Shown piece after piece: positions 20,656 to 31,338 of a stretch of DNA of 31,861 nucleotides. Numbering within the stretch: position 1 is the stretch's first letter; each line of letters begins with the position of its first letter. The notes under the pieces are model-generated. The model had not been told where the DNA came from. It saw nothing but the letters and a program-made list of their open reading frames with translations, and made no database searches. Origin of the DNA: Hysterium pulicare CBS 123377 (Eukaryota; Ascomycota; Dothideomycetes; Hysteriales; Hysteriaceae); contig AJFK01000372.1 of NCBI GenBank assembly GCA_000467715.1, positions 1 through 31,861 of the forward strand, in the 5' to 3' direction. The translations under genes and the position numbers were made by a program.

Positions 20656-22297
20656 CTATCGATGCACCGCACTCCTCGACACACCGGACCTCCATTTCCA
20701 GTCTGCTTGGAACTCCTGCGTCAGATCATCGCCAACTCCACCTCGCCGTGTATGGCCGGGTTCGATCGATAGCTTATGGTCGCGAAAGAAGGGTCGGCCG
20801 AATTGGTGGAAGATAAGGTCATGCCTGTCCTCGTCAGCCCCGATATATCAATCTTTAAAATGAACCACCATACCTTGTGATCGTTATTTTGTAGTTGTCT
20901 GACAGGAGTAGTCGTCCGAGGGAACAAATGATGTGGTTGATAGGCTGGGCCATCTATTTTCCTCCTGTTTCGTGATACTATCGGCTCGAGAAGGTCGTGA
21001 GCGGCCTGAAAGCCAGTGATTGTAAACTCCTGAACTCCACAAAAGTCCTTCAACATGACAAAGCCACGAAGTTTTAGCAGTACCCTTTGCGCTCCCCTAT
21101 CCCAATTACCTATGTTGACCTTCAAGGCAAGCTTTCTTAGGTGGTATGATTCTCCCAGGTAACTAATGACCCTGTTGAAAGCCCTACCTCTTGATTTAAG
21201 AGCCTTGCGACCTAATGTACGCTCGAAACTGACGCATATTGTGATAGAGCTTATGAGTTGGCGGTTATCTGCTCCGATAGTACGCAGAACCTTTATGATG
21301 GGGCGCACTTTCCGGAATAAGAACCCGTTTTCGCCATAGAATGCCTTAGCTGCCAGCTGGTGGAAATTTTTACTGACCAACAAAGGCGCAAAAAATTCCC
21401 GAGATGGTGGTAGCTGGTCATCGTGGGGAACAACAAACATGCCAAGACTGTGGTCATCTCGGTAGATCTCATCGATACACACAGATCCCTCAAGCTTCAG
21501 TACATATTTAAGTATCATTAACTTGATCTCAGCCGGAAGGGGAGTGAACAGGTCGGTAGCGGCTTGTGGAGATTTCGTCTCAAGGGCTGGCATCATATTC
21601 TGTAGAGGCCACCATCTGAATATAAACATCTCGTGGCCGACTGGTAACCTATAAGTCCTGGGTTGTCGACTACGCGGGTCCTTCGGCCGAGCAAGAAAGT
21701 CGCGGTCATACATTCTGTCATGATCGCGCAAGACAGAGCGCATCACGCCTTCTAAATCTCTGCTTAGGCCATAATGGCGAAAGTAGGGGAAAGTGTTTTG
21801 TACCCAGTGGCACGCATAGTCTTCGTCCGTCTCACGATCATTGCTGCTCAAATGAGCTAGTGCCAGGAGCTCAGTTGCGTTGAATGCGGGATATGAGCCT
21901 TTCATGAAGGAATCCAGAAGAACGAAACGGAGGAATGATTCCGGACGTGTCACTTCCTCCTCAAAACATGATGTAATTCCTCCCTGCCGAAGGCCAGGCA
22001 GCGCGCGGAGCAACCCCTCCAAAACCTCGTCGCCATGCGAATCCGCACCAGTATGGACACTGAGTTTATATTCCCGAAGAAGGCGCATGCCATTGATGAA
22101 GGCCCTAGACTCCCCGTTCGTTGATGGGATGACCCGCAGTGGTGATCCATAACTAAGGGGTGGGGGAATCTCTTCTTCCATCCTGTAAAGAAGCATGTTG
22201 GTTGATGTGGGCAGACACGGAGGAGTTTCCACTGAACTGCAGTTAGTTGCTATTGGAAATAGAAGATGCGAATGTCTTAAGGGTGTACTCACGACAT
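20656..22297 (-). CDS. F-box-like family protein, copy A (unknown function)
   Basis: Model: a 5-base first exon 22297-22293 (ATGTC), intron GTGAGT...CTGCAG, exon 22236-20869, a 44-base intron (CTGAC branch), exon 20824-20656; 1542 nt, 513 aa. Three blocks are shared with the copy at 26741: an acidic start to a helical block (FEEEVTRPESFLRFVLLDSF, about 93-112) with DEDYACHWVQNTF (about 140-152); an aromatic block LPVGHEMFIFRWWP (about 199-212); and an F-box-like helix PLPAEIKLMILKYVLKLEG (about 234-252) followed by LLVSKNFHQLAAKAFYGENG. F-box helices bind Skp1 in SCF ubiquitin ligases; whether this divergent one does is unknown. Copy A has a C-terminal extension (including HDLIFHQFGRPFFRDHKL) missing from the plus-strand copy. 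TATATAAA lies at 22375-22368. Translation could also begin at the later ATG before EEEIPPP. Confidence 0.75.
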
Positions 22298-22367
22298 GAA
22301 CACCGTAGTAGTAGAGTTGGAATTAGGTTTGGACTTTGAAGAGTTACGCGTGCATTTTCATGGGGTG

Positions 22368-22375
22368 TTTATATA
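22368..22375 (-). promoter_or_regulatory. TATA box of F-box-like copy A
   Basis: TATATAAA on the minus strand, about 70 bases before the proposed ATG at 22297, a normal distance for a fungal core promoter. Confidence 0.5.
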
Positions 22376-22379
22376 CCTC

Positions 22380-23687
22380 CAATGAAGGGCCACCCGTAAA
22401 TTCACCACGCGAGTGAATGTCGATCATCGTAGATCTCCAGACGGCCGACCAGCTTCGTTTGGCCATCAACTTGCCCGATCGAAAATGGGACGCCAGCGTC
22501 TGGATTGTACTGTCGCGGCGAATACCTGCGAAAGCGTTTTCGCCGTGCTCGTTTGTCGTAGCGTGGATCTAGCGTATGCAAGTTGCAAGTGTCAAACAGA
22601 TGCGCTTGCTGCTCGCTGTGTAGCAAGCTTGCAGGGCCGACATAGAGATTTTTGGGAGCAGCGGCCGATCCTCTATCCCTACTGGACGACAGGTAAGTCT
22701 TTCCCTCTTGGGTCCCCTGCCGAAGTCCACGAACATGATGCAGGCCTCTTCCAATCTGAAGGGAAGGGGTTCCTGCTTTGCCACGGCTAGATCTTTGTGC
22801 ATTCGTGGCTCCGTTCTCATACACTACACCCAGTCTTATCATGCTGAGTGGCTTATGGAAATGAATCAACATTTATCATCCCAATGAAAAGGCAGCGATG
22901 ACTTGCTTTTGATGGAGTAACCTAAACATGTAGTCTTTCATCGCCTGTCCGATGCATGTCCCTTCGCGGTGCCTTTGATGGATCTGCCAGCCTGCTAACA
23001 AACTTGCAGGGTCTCTCAATTTGTCATATCTTTCCATCGAAGCTTCCGTTAAATGAGTGTCGTCGCCGCATCCAGGGCTAGCGGTCGATCCTCAGAGCCA
23101 GCCCGGGGGTTGAGGTGGGTTGTATTCGCTCATCCGCGGCGGTACGCCTTGATATAATAAATCTTTGAATCCTGTTGCCACGAAGATAAAATCAAATAGT
23201 AAGGGATGGCTGTCTCCTAGAATACCGACCCAATACCGACCTTATACCGGAGATTATCCATATGTAATTCCTCCCAAAGTCAGATGCCAGGAATCTAGAT
23301 TGTGGTATGTGCAGGTATTGGCAAAGCCGCTTAAGCTTAAGAGACATAACACGTATAAAAAACGTTAGTTATCTCTCTTCATGTCTTCTCTTTAAATGTT
23401 CCGCCCTTAGGTAAAATGCTCCCGATCTCCATTGAAGTGCTGAAATTTAAGGTAGAAGTCCCCACGTGTAAGCTCGATCCGTACGTGGTAAGCTCTTTCG
23501 GATCTCTCCACCGGTATACCATGATTAAAACTCACTATTCATAGGACGTAAAGCAAGAATCTTCCCGGCGTATCTCATGTCTTTCTTCAATGCCTGAGTG
23601 ACTCAATTGCGGATCTTTCCTACGACAGATTTCAGTGATACTTTGCACCATACCGGATGTCACCTTTCCTGCTTTGTAATTTCTACG
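22380..23687. other. Spacer with unassigned overlapping frames
   Basis: Minus-strand frames at 22402-22872 (156 codons) and 22569-22820 (83 codons) overlap in different frames; segments such as RLEEACIMFVDFGRGPKRER and LDPRYDKRARRKRFRRYSP look protein-like, but no family is recognised. They could be a degraded gene. From about 22880 to 23687 stops are dense; three imperfect ATACCGACC-like units occur near 23222-23249. Confidence 0.35.
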
Positions 23688-24917
23688 TTATATCGTTGCG
23701 GTTATCTTCCCGGCTCTTGGTTCTTCTATGTATATGAGGCTCCTAATTTCGATCAATGACTTGGCCATTACAAGCCAAACGCTTCGGTGTGGCTTATTTT
23801 GATCGAAGCTCCATCTAATATTTATTATTGGACCTTCAGTATGACTCCGGAGATCTAAGGTCACCAATTTCAAGGCCTTGCGACGGTCTTTGCTTAAGCT
23901 TCGATGGATTCTCGGATGACTGGGAATCTCAACTCTGGTCGAAGATAACTCTGATATTGAACTGCCACTAACATAAGCAGAAACACCGTAGGCATTTGGC
24001 AAGATCTGGTTCGAGGAAGATTATCGCCACATGAAGAACGCTGGGGCGACGGATGCGGCAGAGGTACCAGAACATCCGGCATGTCATTTCCTGTGGCCAC
24101 CTTCGAAAAGTACTAACAGTGTCAGTAAAAGGCGCTCTTGAATGCTTAATGGCTAAGAACTCCAACTAGCCGTTCGAATCCAATAGTATGGCTGTATTTC
24201 ATCGCTTGCAGCGGTTCTTTCAATGGTTCTGATGCAGGAGCTTGCATGAGCCCAACCCGAAGCCGCAGCCCGTAGACGTGATGCTCAGCAACTCTCCTGA
24301 GGTTCCTTCGAGAATCATTAAGATGCCTCGAGACCCAGTTTATAATGTCTTCTCCTGTGCGTTGGAGTTCGTCTTGGTTACGTGGGGGTTTCTCCACGCG
24401 AGCGGGACTTGCGGATTCGTCGGGGATGCTTTGTCTCCTGAATAAGGCTGGCAAGAGCAAGGTAAGTTACAGCTCTGGTGATGTTTTCGATCCTTGCTAC
24501 TGTCATCTTTAGTCCACGTTGAGCTGCTCCAGCGCCGGGGCGATGGGCGAGGAGTACCAGATGTCCGCCTGAAGCTTCTGCCACCTAGTCTATGCCGGAG
24601 ATGTTAAAGCGTGTCCCTGTAACTTGTTTTAAAAGCTTGCTGAGTCTCTCGAACAGTTGATAACTGTCATTTCCGCTGTCTTGCTGGTAAGAACGGGGTG
24701 CAGCAGCGGCTGTGAGTTGAGCCGGTCTGCTATAACTCTGGAGTCGGAAGGGATCGCATCTGGAAGAATGAAGGGCAGGTATAATGCAGGACCGGAAAAA
24801 GTTATTTGAAATCGTTATGAGCTTCGTTGTGGTTGTTATAGCAGCTGTACTTGGCGAGTTCTGTGGGAGGTTTGGCAGCGACGCGGAGCAAGGGAGCCTC
24901 CGGTGTAGCGACAACAT
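23688..24917 (-). pseudogene. Decayed F-box-like family member, copy D
   Basis: Fragments occur in the same order as in copies A and B but in different frames. From the 5' end: an ATG frame from 24917 ending QLFERLSKLLKQVTGTRFN before a TAG; VARIENITRAVTYLALASL (compare ISRPDSLLRYALL in copy B); TGEDIINWVSRHL (about 24355-24320; compare DEDYACHWVQNTF in copy A); WPQEMTCRMFWYLC (about 24098-24057; compare LPAEIKLMILKYVL); and SKDRRKALKLVTLDLR (about 23895-23850; compare GKDNRNLLRVFGTDM). Individual matches are weak; the collinearity is the argument. At least three frame changes make an intact product impossible without undetected introns. Alternatively, some frames belong to an unrelated small gene. 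Confidence 0.45.
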
Positions 24918-26740
24918 GGAAAAAGTCTCTCATACAGCCACAACCTAACTCAATCACAACAAAAACTCCCGTTTTTCCACTCTAGGTTCATTTTGAATCA
25001 CTGCATACCCTCTATATTTTGCTATAGCCCAAGATTTGCCCTCCCATACCCTGAACATCACGCTTAAAAGTCACCAGCCGATTCACCAACCTCTCAACTA
25101 ACAACTACCGTCCCTCGTAACTACCAGCAAGCCTCCTTGTCACCCAACGCCAGCGTCCCTTAGGGGGTAAGACAACCTACAACGCAGCTATCTACAATGC
25201 TGGCTTCTTTCAATATGGCGTCAAGGGCTAGTTCTAGCTCCCATGAGAGTATCCCTCGACACTCTCCCAAGCATTACCTCTTATGTGCCCGAGCTAACAC
25301 TACAACGATAGCGAAGAAGTGTCGATGAACGGGGCTTAGGATCTCGAGTAAGATATGGCCATCAGGACAATGTGATAGGCAAGAATGCACAAAGATCCAG
25401 TAATGGTACTGTCACATTCACCAAATGGGTACATTTAGGCCTCTCGGGGTGCCTAGGTAGCCTCCCTATTGCGGTCATGACGGTAAATCCATAAACCAGA
25501 AAGATCGTTATATCACGGCTGAGTTCAGAGAAGTCTTCTCCCGTCTAGCCCACTCAAGATGTTTTCTTAAACGTTCTACTTCTGAATCGTGTTTCATCTT
25601 CGTTCGAGGAGTCGAGGACGCGTCAAGAAAACTTCCATTTTCGTTTGAGAAACCTGTCAACATTTTCTCCATTTCTTCTCGATAAAGTCAGTCCCATCTT
25701 CTGCTTCCATACTTAATGAGATATGAAACGATTTCTTCACATATTGGTTCTCTGAACGCTTGCTTATATCTAGGCCTTCGAAAGAACCCCAATTTTTTTC
25801 AAGTGTGCCAGCACAAGTTTGCAAGAGATCATCCCCTCCAACCTGGCATTATGAGAGTGACGGCCTGTATTCGGCCGCAAGGTTCAACAGACGGGTCTTG
25901 GAAAACCGAATCTCCTAGACTTTGAGCGCAGTGAAGCAACTAGCTGTATGGGTAAATTTATCGAATAAAGTTAAGAGTAAGGTTATGAACTTCTTTAGAG
26001 CAGGGAGATTGAAGTTAACATAGGTATAGAATTAAAGGACAAATAAAGCTCCGGAGTATTAACTTAAAGACAGCTTAGCATTCCTGATCCTTTCTCATGG
26101 TCTCTTTGAGCGAGGGCGAAGGGAGTTTGAATCCCCTTGCAGTACGCAAAGGACCCCGAGAAAAGAAACAGATTGCCATTTCGGGTATCAAACGTAGACC
26201 AGATTATGAAACTCATAAGGTACAAGCAGTCTAATTCACTTTCACAACCCTGTCTTCGAGAATGGCGGCGTCGGGAAGTGTCATATCCCCCCACTACAAG
26301 GTCAATTCTCCGAAACATCCTTAACAAGGGTAAAAGGCGCTCTCTGCTTATCTTCGTATCGGCTGGACAAAAACCCTGCTTGTTCTTTTAGCTAGGGATG
26401 CCCAGCGGGCACATTCCCTTTAGTCTGCAGTCATGTGGAGGAGACGGCTTCAATAAGCCCTGAAATCCAGGCCACCCCACTCTTCTAAACCACACAACAA
26501 CTCCTCCACTTGATGACCACAACGAAGCTCTTCTCACCCCAACATTGGAGGCAAAGAAAACTCGTCACATCCTGGCCGTTCCCTAGGCTTTCCGGTGCTG
26601 GTGTCCAACTTCGAAGTCGAGAACCCGTCGATTGTGAACATTGTTAACGTATGTCTGCTTCACTTCGCAATGTTGTTTCATACAGAGATTCATTAATCCT
26701 AGATACCAGAATTTACAACGACCCTTATTCAGAAGAGCAG
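24918..26740. other. Intergenic, no supported gene
   Basis: About 1.8 kb. Frames longer than 80 codons at 26064-26327 (-) and 26137-26391 (+) overlap each other and have no domain. GTTTGAATCCCC near 26125 resembles a tRNA T-loop, but no matching acceptor or anticodon stem was found. The right end is the promoter and leader of copy B: GTATGTCTGC at 26649 and TTTCATACAG at about 26676-26685 could bound a leader intron. Confidence 0.45.
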
Positions 26741-28087
26741 ATGGAGAACAGCGTCGGCGCAGCGCCATCCAACCTGCCGCTCTATTCCGGGCTCTTGAAA
26801 TCTCAACCTTCCCAGCCTCCCAGCATCACCAACCCCGATGCTCCTGCGGCTGGACATCGCTTGAAAGTTCTGATGGATTTCCAGCGGCGGAACAATGAGG
26901 TCTGGAATGACGACCGACATCTCCGCCGACTGCTCGGCGCGCTTCGAGGCAACGTTATCTCTGGCATTCACGGTGACAAAAGAACATCCGACTTCGAGAT
27001 AGAGATAAGCAGGCCGGACTCTTTACTACGCTATGCGTTGCTAAGACACTTCCGTCAGAAAGGCCGTCCACCGTTTTACGACGAGGAGTTTGTCGCACTT
27101 GCACTTCTGGCAATGCCAAATCGGGAAGCAGACGCGACAGCAATCTGCCAGTGGATTATCCACAATTTCAAATTCTTCTCAAAAGAAGTGGAGGACGACC
27201 ATCTCGCAGGCCGCTACTTTGCCCCTACAGACACTCAGAGAATTCAGGGTATTATTCGACGATTCCTTCAACAAGAGAACGAGAAGTTTGAATCCAATTT
27301 CCATTCGCCGCTGCGAACTTGGGGCAATTTTTCCATTCCCCGTCAACTGCTTACTGATTGGTACAAACTACCTCCTGGTCAAGAAATGGTCATCCTATCG
27401 CGTTGGCTCCCTCAACCTCACCTTCACTCGGCACAGCTCCCGCCATTGTACAATCTTAGCCAATGTTGGCAATCTCTCCCCGATGAACTCAAATTGAAAG
27501 TTTTAAAGATGCTATTAGTCTTCGACCAGCCGGGGGGGATTCAGATACTTGATAACGGCCGAGGAAAGCTCACCATGCAAGTCCGTCCTCCTGACGCGGT
27601 GCACACAACGGCCGAGAAATGGACACTTCCTTCCTCGAAAGCACTCTTATCACTACTTGCAGTGAACTCGTGGTTCAAGACAGAGGGATCAAAGATTTTC
27701 TACGGGGCAAATGGCTTTGTGTGCTTGAATTTTACCATCCACGGAAAACGAGCCAATGTGGCCGAAAAGTTCCTCAGCAATATCGGCAAGGACAACCGCA
27801 ACCTCCTCAGGGTATTTGGGACAGATATGGTGTTCAGCCGTACGCATAGATTGACGCACCAACTGTTCGAGGATGTTGCGCGCCTCCTAGAGAACGATTG
27901 TACAGCACTGGAGGAGATATGTTTTGATGTATATGAGGGGACTCTACCCCAGCGGTCAAGGGCCGATATAACCAAGATGCCAGGGTTTCGCAGTCTGTCC
28001 AACATGCGTGGACTGAACAAGGTTGACTTTAAGAGCTGTCCGCGGGCTCAGGCAGCGTTAGAGCGTCTTATGAAACTGCCGAAATAA
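26741..28087 (+). CDS. F-box-like family protein, copy B (unknown function)
   Basis: Uninterrupted frame; 448 aa from MENSVGAAPSNL, or 478 aa if the ATG at 26651 is used. I prefer 26741 because the upstream ATG lies within a consensus donor (GTATGT) with an acceptor 40 bases on, and the related minus-strand genes start M-E/D-rich. Shared blocks: HLRRLLGALRGNV, FEIEISRPDSLLRYALLRHF, ATAICQWIIHNF, the aromatic block LPPGQEMVILSRWLP, an F-box-like SLPDELKLKVLKMLL helix and AVNSWFKTEGSKIFYGANG, then GKDNRNLLRVFG. The protein stops about where copy A begins its C-terminal extension. No signal peptide or membrane segment; probably cytosolic or nuclear. An adaptor role through Skp1 is only a possibility drawn from the F-box-like helix. 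It is the best-preserved member of the cluster. Confidence 0.85.
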   Translation: MENSVGAAPSNLPLYSGLLKSQPSQPPSITNPDAPAAGHRLKVLMDFQRRNNEVWNDDRHLRRLLGALRGNVISGIHGDKRTSDFEIEISRPDSLLRYALLRHFRQKGRPPFYDEEFVALALLAMPNREADATAICQWIIHNFKFFSKEVEDDHLAGRYFAPTDTQRIQGIIRRFLQQENEKFESNFHSPLRTWGNFSIPRQLLTDWYKLPPGQEMVILSRWLPQPHLHSAQLPPLYNLSQCWQSLPDELKLKVLKMLLVFDQPGGIQILDNGRGKLTMQVRPPDAVHTTAEKWTLPSSKALLSLLAVNSWFKTEGSKIFYGANGFVCLNFTIHGKRANVAEKFLSNIGKDNRNLLRVFGTDMVFSRTHRLTHQLFEDVARLLENDCTALEEICFDVYEGTLPQRSRADITKMPGFRSLSNMRGLNKVDFKSCPRAQAALERLMKLPK

Positions 28088-28849
28088 GGTACGCCACTTC
28101 TACTGTATACACAAAGCGACAGTTTCAAGACTAATCGAACAAGTGAACGAGTCAGCATGAACATATCAGCTTCTTCCAACCTTCTCCAGCTTATGTGCTA
28201 CGGCCTCTCTGCTATATTCTCGGCCGAAGCCTCTCTATTTTAGCATCTCTATGGCGTCTTACCGAAGGAGATTTCTCTACGGTATCTTCGCCACGGTAAC
28301 TTCAACTTATTCTTCAACTGGTTCATAGTTATTGCTTCTGACCTATAGCCTCGAGTCTTTTATATTGCACCATATACCATATACCCACATGGGGAAAGCG
28401 AATATTCCGATGCGCCCCAGCTGCGTGTCAAGAAGGCCGCTTAGGATGCTGGACTGCTGGTCAATGTCACGATACTGATTCACTGGTTCTCATCTCAATG
28501 AGAGCTGTTTCACCGAGCGTTGCATTTATGTTTATGATGTCAGATATACCATCTGTTGCACGATCTCAAAACTTCACCAATGAGCCATCTTAGATTTGCA
28601 TTAAACCGAGCGCTGCATTCTGAATCAGGTTTTATCGAAAGTTTGTAGCATTATCCCCTTACTTATCCTGCTTGCTGTTTTTGTTTTCGGCGTGCGTTAT
28701 ATCTAACACTCTTTGCCAAAGATATGCTTTGACATCGGTATAGCTAATTGATACAACATCAAACCCTCCCAAATATTGTTGTCCCCCGAAATTGCTACTA
28801 TGAAGGTTTGGTTGCTGGTTGGCGTTCAGAGTTGAAGTTCTATTAAGCA
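28088..28849. other. Intergenic between copies B and C
   Basis: About 760 bases between copies B and C (convergent). No gene seen. The minus frame 28659-28853 (starting MMLNRTSTLNANQQ) has no family resemblance and does not continue the F-box-like reading of copy C in frame. Confidence 0.45.
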
Positions 28850-29486
28850 TCATTCTCGGTACCTATTGAGTATCATATATGCCTGAAAGTGTATCGGCGA
28901 ATGTGCGCTGATGTTAGAGCCGATTTTTTGCGCATTGATACGGATGCCTCCAGCTGTGGGAAATTTCAGCACATATCGTAGGATCATGAGTATAACCTCT
29001 GGAGGCATATCAGCCAAACCCAGGCGAGATCCAGCAAGTTTTGCTGTCTTGGCTATACTATTTGGCCCGAAGAACTTGAAGCAAGAGGAGAATATGGGGA
29101 ACTCTCCGCCAGATGGTAGGCTGAAGGTATCGTTTTGGCTTCTCCGATTGGGTATTATATCGTTAGGATTTAGGATCGCCGGAGGAAAGTCGCAGTCGAA
29201 ATGGTGAGCTTGATCCCACAGCAAGAAATGAATTCTTCCCTGAATTCTCCTTGAGTCCGTCACCGAATAGAAGTTTGAAGCTAGTTGGTCTTCCAGGAGT
29301 CGGTTCTGGTGAAAAGGGATATTTCTTAGAATCCATTTGCAAATATCGTCCTCGTAAAGCAGTGTTTAGGGGAGAGCCTTCAATAGAGAGCTCCTCCTCA
29401 AACCGAGATTGGGGCTGGTCCTGGCTCATTTTGGCCAAGTTGTTGACGAACTCGCGGGTCCGGACAAGCTGTCTGTCGTCGTCCAT
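28850..29486 (-). pseudogene. Truncated, frameshifted F-box-like member, copy C
   Basis: Begins MDDDRQLVRTREFVNNL at 29486 with a block RFEEELSIEGSPLNTALRG that aligns with FEEEVTRPESFLRFVLLDS of copy A. The middle helical region is largely missing: the reading passes straight to PTSFKLLFGD. About 29240-29200 the coding signal moves by one frame into GRIHFLLWDQAHHFDCDFPP (aromatic block) and DMPPEVILMILRYVLKF (F-box-like helix), then ends at a TGA (28850-28852) without the VSK-FH...FYGENG part. The possible donor and acceptor around the frame change would leave an intron of only 26 bases, so a one-base indel is more likely. I treat it as a broken paralogue, although a shortened expressed protein is not excluded. 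Confidence 0.65.
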
Positions 29487-29926
29487 TATGTCGTGGGTGT
29501 GGTTGTTTTGGGGTAAGGCGAGGCTGAAAGGCACAGGGAGAGGAAGTTGTAATCTACACATCGCGGATATGGTGAAACTGACTTCAAGTTTGTTCACGAT
29601 TGAAACATGTCTCATGCTCTAGTAAGACGATTTAGATCACAACCATTACGTGACAAAAGTGTCACACGTTATAGTGGAATACATTGTGTAGAGATCTTCA
29701 TAAAGGCTGTCAGGATCACCGCCTGAAGAATTTCTTTTATCGAATTTGAGGTGCCTTGCGCTCTTTTACATCTTACAAGAAGGCTACCACAGTGTCAGAA
29801 AGCACTAATCCTCCGTGCGGGAGGGGTACTCGCAGAGCAGCGTAACCAACGCAAAGTTCTCTGGCAGGTAAACTCCATCAAGCCATATCTCGGAATGGGG
29901 CCCTACAACCACCGCTTCCTCTACCA
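29487..29926. other. Spacer between copy C and the coiled-coil gene
   Basis: Promoter side of copy C. In-frame ATGs upstream of 29486 (up to 29615) would extend copy C by a Pro/Leu-rich stretch; this looks like leader rather than protein. No other feature seen. Confidence 0.4.
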
Positions 29927-30822
29927 TCAGATGTCTTCCTGTTCATCCTCCTCAGCAGGACTACCATCGAACTCCCCAGCGAAGTCACTATCAAACTGCG
30001 CCAATTCCTGCTGCTGCAGCGCTGGCGACTGTATGTAGTGTACCGCGATAAGCACTCTGGCCAAACCCTTCAGCTGTTTACCAACGGAAACAGCATCATC
30101 AAGCATCTGCTCGATGTTCTGCTTCTGATTTTCCAGGTTTCTGATTTGGTTGTGCTGCTCAGCGATGATAGTGTTGGCGCACTGGAAGTTTGTAGTGGCC
30201 TCGTTCTCTTTCTTGCGCGACTCGTCGAGTTGCTTGGAGATAAATTTAACTGCGCTGTTTACTTGGCGTAAGTCCTTCCGAAGCTGCCTGTTCTGGGCCT
30301 CGAGGCTTTGCCCGCGTGTATCGGCAGTCTTGAGTATCTAGAGGGAGTTAGTAGATTCGTAACAGAAGTGAAAGTCTTGATTAGACCGGCGATAAGTACC
30401 TTTTCGCTCCATTTTTCTCCGATGGATTTCATCTTCCGGATCTTGGGGGTCTTTTCGGGCGACTCATCCGTTGTAATCTTGAGCGGAGTGATACTGGAAC
30501 CACTGAGTGAAGCACCTCGTTTGTTCTCCGTGACGTTGCTGTTGGTTTTACGATTGTCGGTACGGATCAGATTCTGGCTCGCCGTAACATCGCTGTTGGT
30601 CTTTCCACTGTCGTTGGGCTTCAGATTCTCGTCCTGCTTAACCTCGTTGTCCTCCTCTCGGGGCCTCTCCTCTTGTTCACTATCATCGCGTGAAGGGCGT
30701 TTGCTCGCATCGATTCTTGTACCGCTCTGCTCTTGAGTTTCCTCCGTCTGCACCTGGGGTGGATCTGGGTTGGTAATCGCCAACAAGTCACATCGAGCTT
30801 TTTTTCTAAAGAGATTTCTCAT
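29927..30822 (-). CDS. Coiled-coil protein of unknown function
   Basis: Exons 30822-30400 and 30337-29927 (GTACTT donor, CTCTAG acceptor, 62-base intron) give 834 nt, 277 aa. Residues 1-140 are charged and disordered-looking, with a near-repeat DSGKTNSDVTASQNL / DNRKTNSNVTENK and a basic segment TPKIRKMKSIGEKWSEK just before the intron. Residues 141-240 form a long heptad coiled coil (QSLEAQNRQLRKDLRQVNS, then NQIRNLENQKQNIEQMLDD), followed by an acidic C-terminus EEDEQEDI. The first ATG starts MRNLFRKKARC; the longer upstream reading has no ATG. No membrane segment and no known domain. It is adjacent to the F-box-like cluster but not related to it in sequence. Function unassigned; the gene model is good. 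Confidence 0.7.
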
Positions 30823-31338
30823 GATTAGCGAGCTTGAACAATTAAAACACTGGACACCTGGCGGGTGCGGGAGAGGTGTGAGTGAGTATGAGATTGTTGG
30901 TGTTCGGCTGTCTTGCTGGCAATATTGATTTTTTTTAGGTTGGATGGTGAAGCAATTCACCGTAGAACAGATCACGTCATCGGGGCTTACATCATTTCCC
31001 CTAACTTTTTCACATCCAGATCATGCAGATCATCGAAACTCCAGACCTTATTCCCCATGTTGCGACTGTTGGGTTCCCGTCTTGTTGAAACCGGCGCCCC
31101 AGGATATGATTAATCGGAGAGTAGCGAAGATGTAAAGCTGGGTTCGTGAACGGTTCCTAGAAAAGTGAACATCACTTTGGGGATGGAACGTTTCCACTTT
31201 TGTGCTTACATAATATGATACGACATGCGGACCAATCCATCGTCAATCTAGCATTTGAGAGTCGAGCAAGGCTTATTCCAATTTCCTGATCTCTGTAAAC
31301 TGCACTTTATGTCCTCTTCCTATGCAGCCTCTCCTCCT
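30823..31338. other. Intergenic, promoter side of the coiled-coil gene
   Basis: About 515 bases with short frames only (66 codons at 30913-31113). No repeat or RNA gene recognised. Confidence 0.4.

Noticed and set aside
24171-24190. TTCGAATCC, tRNA T-loop-like
   Set aside because: Flanking bases do not form a five-pair T stem and no acceptor stem or anticodon arm is found.
26125-26136. GTTTGAATCCCC, tRNA T-loop-like
   Set aside because: No cloverleaf could be built around it.
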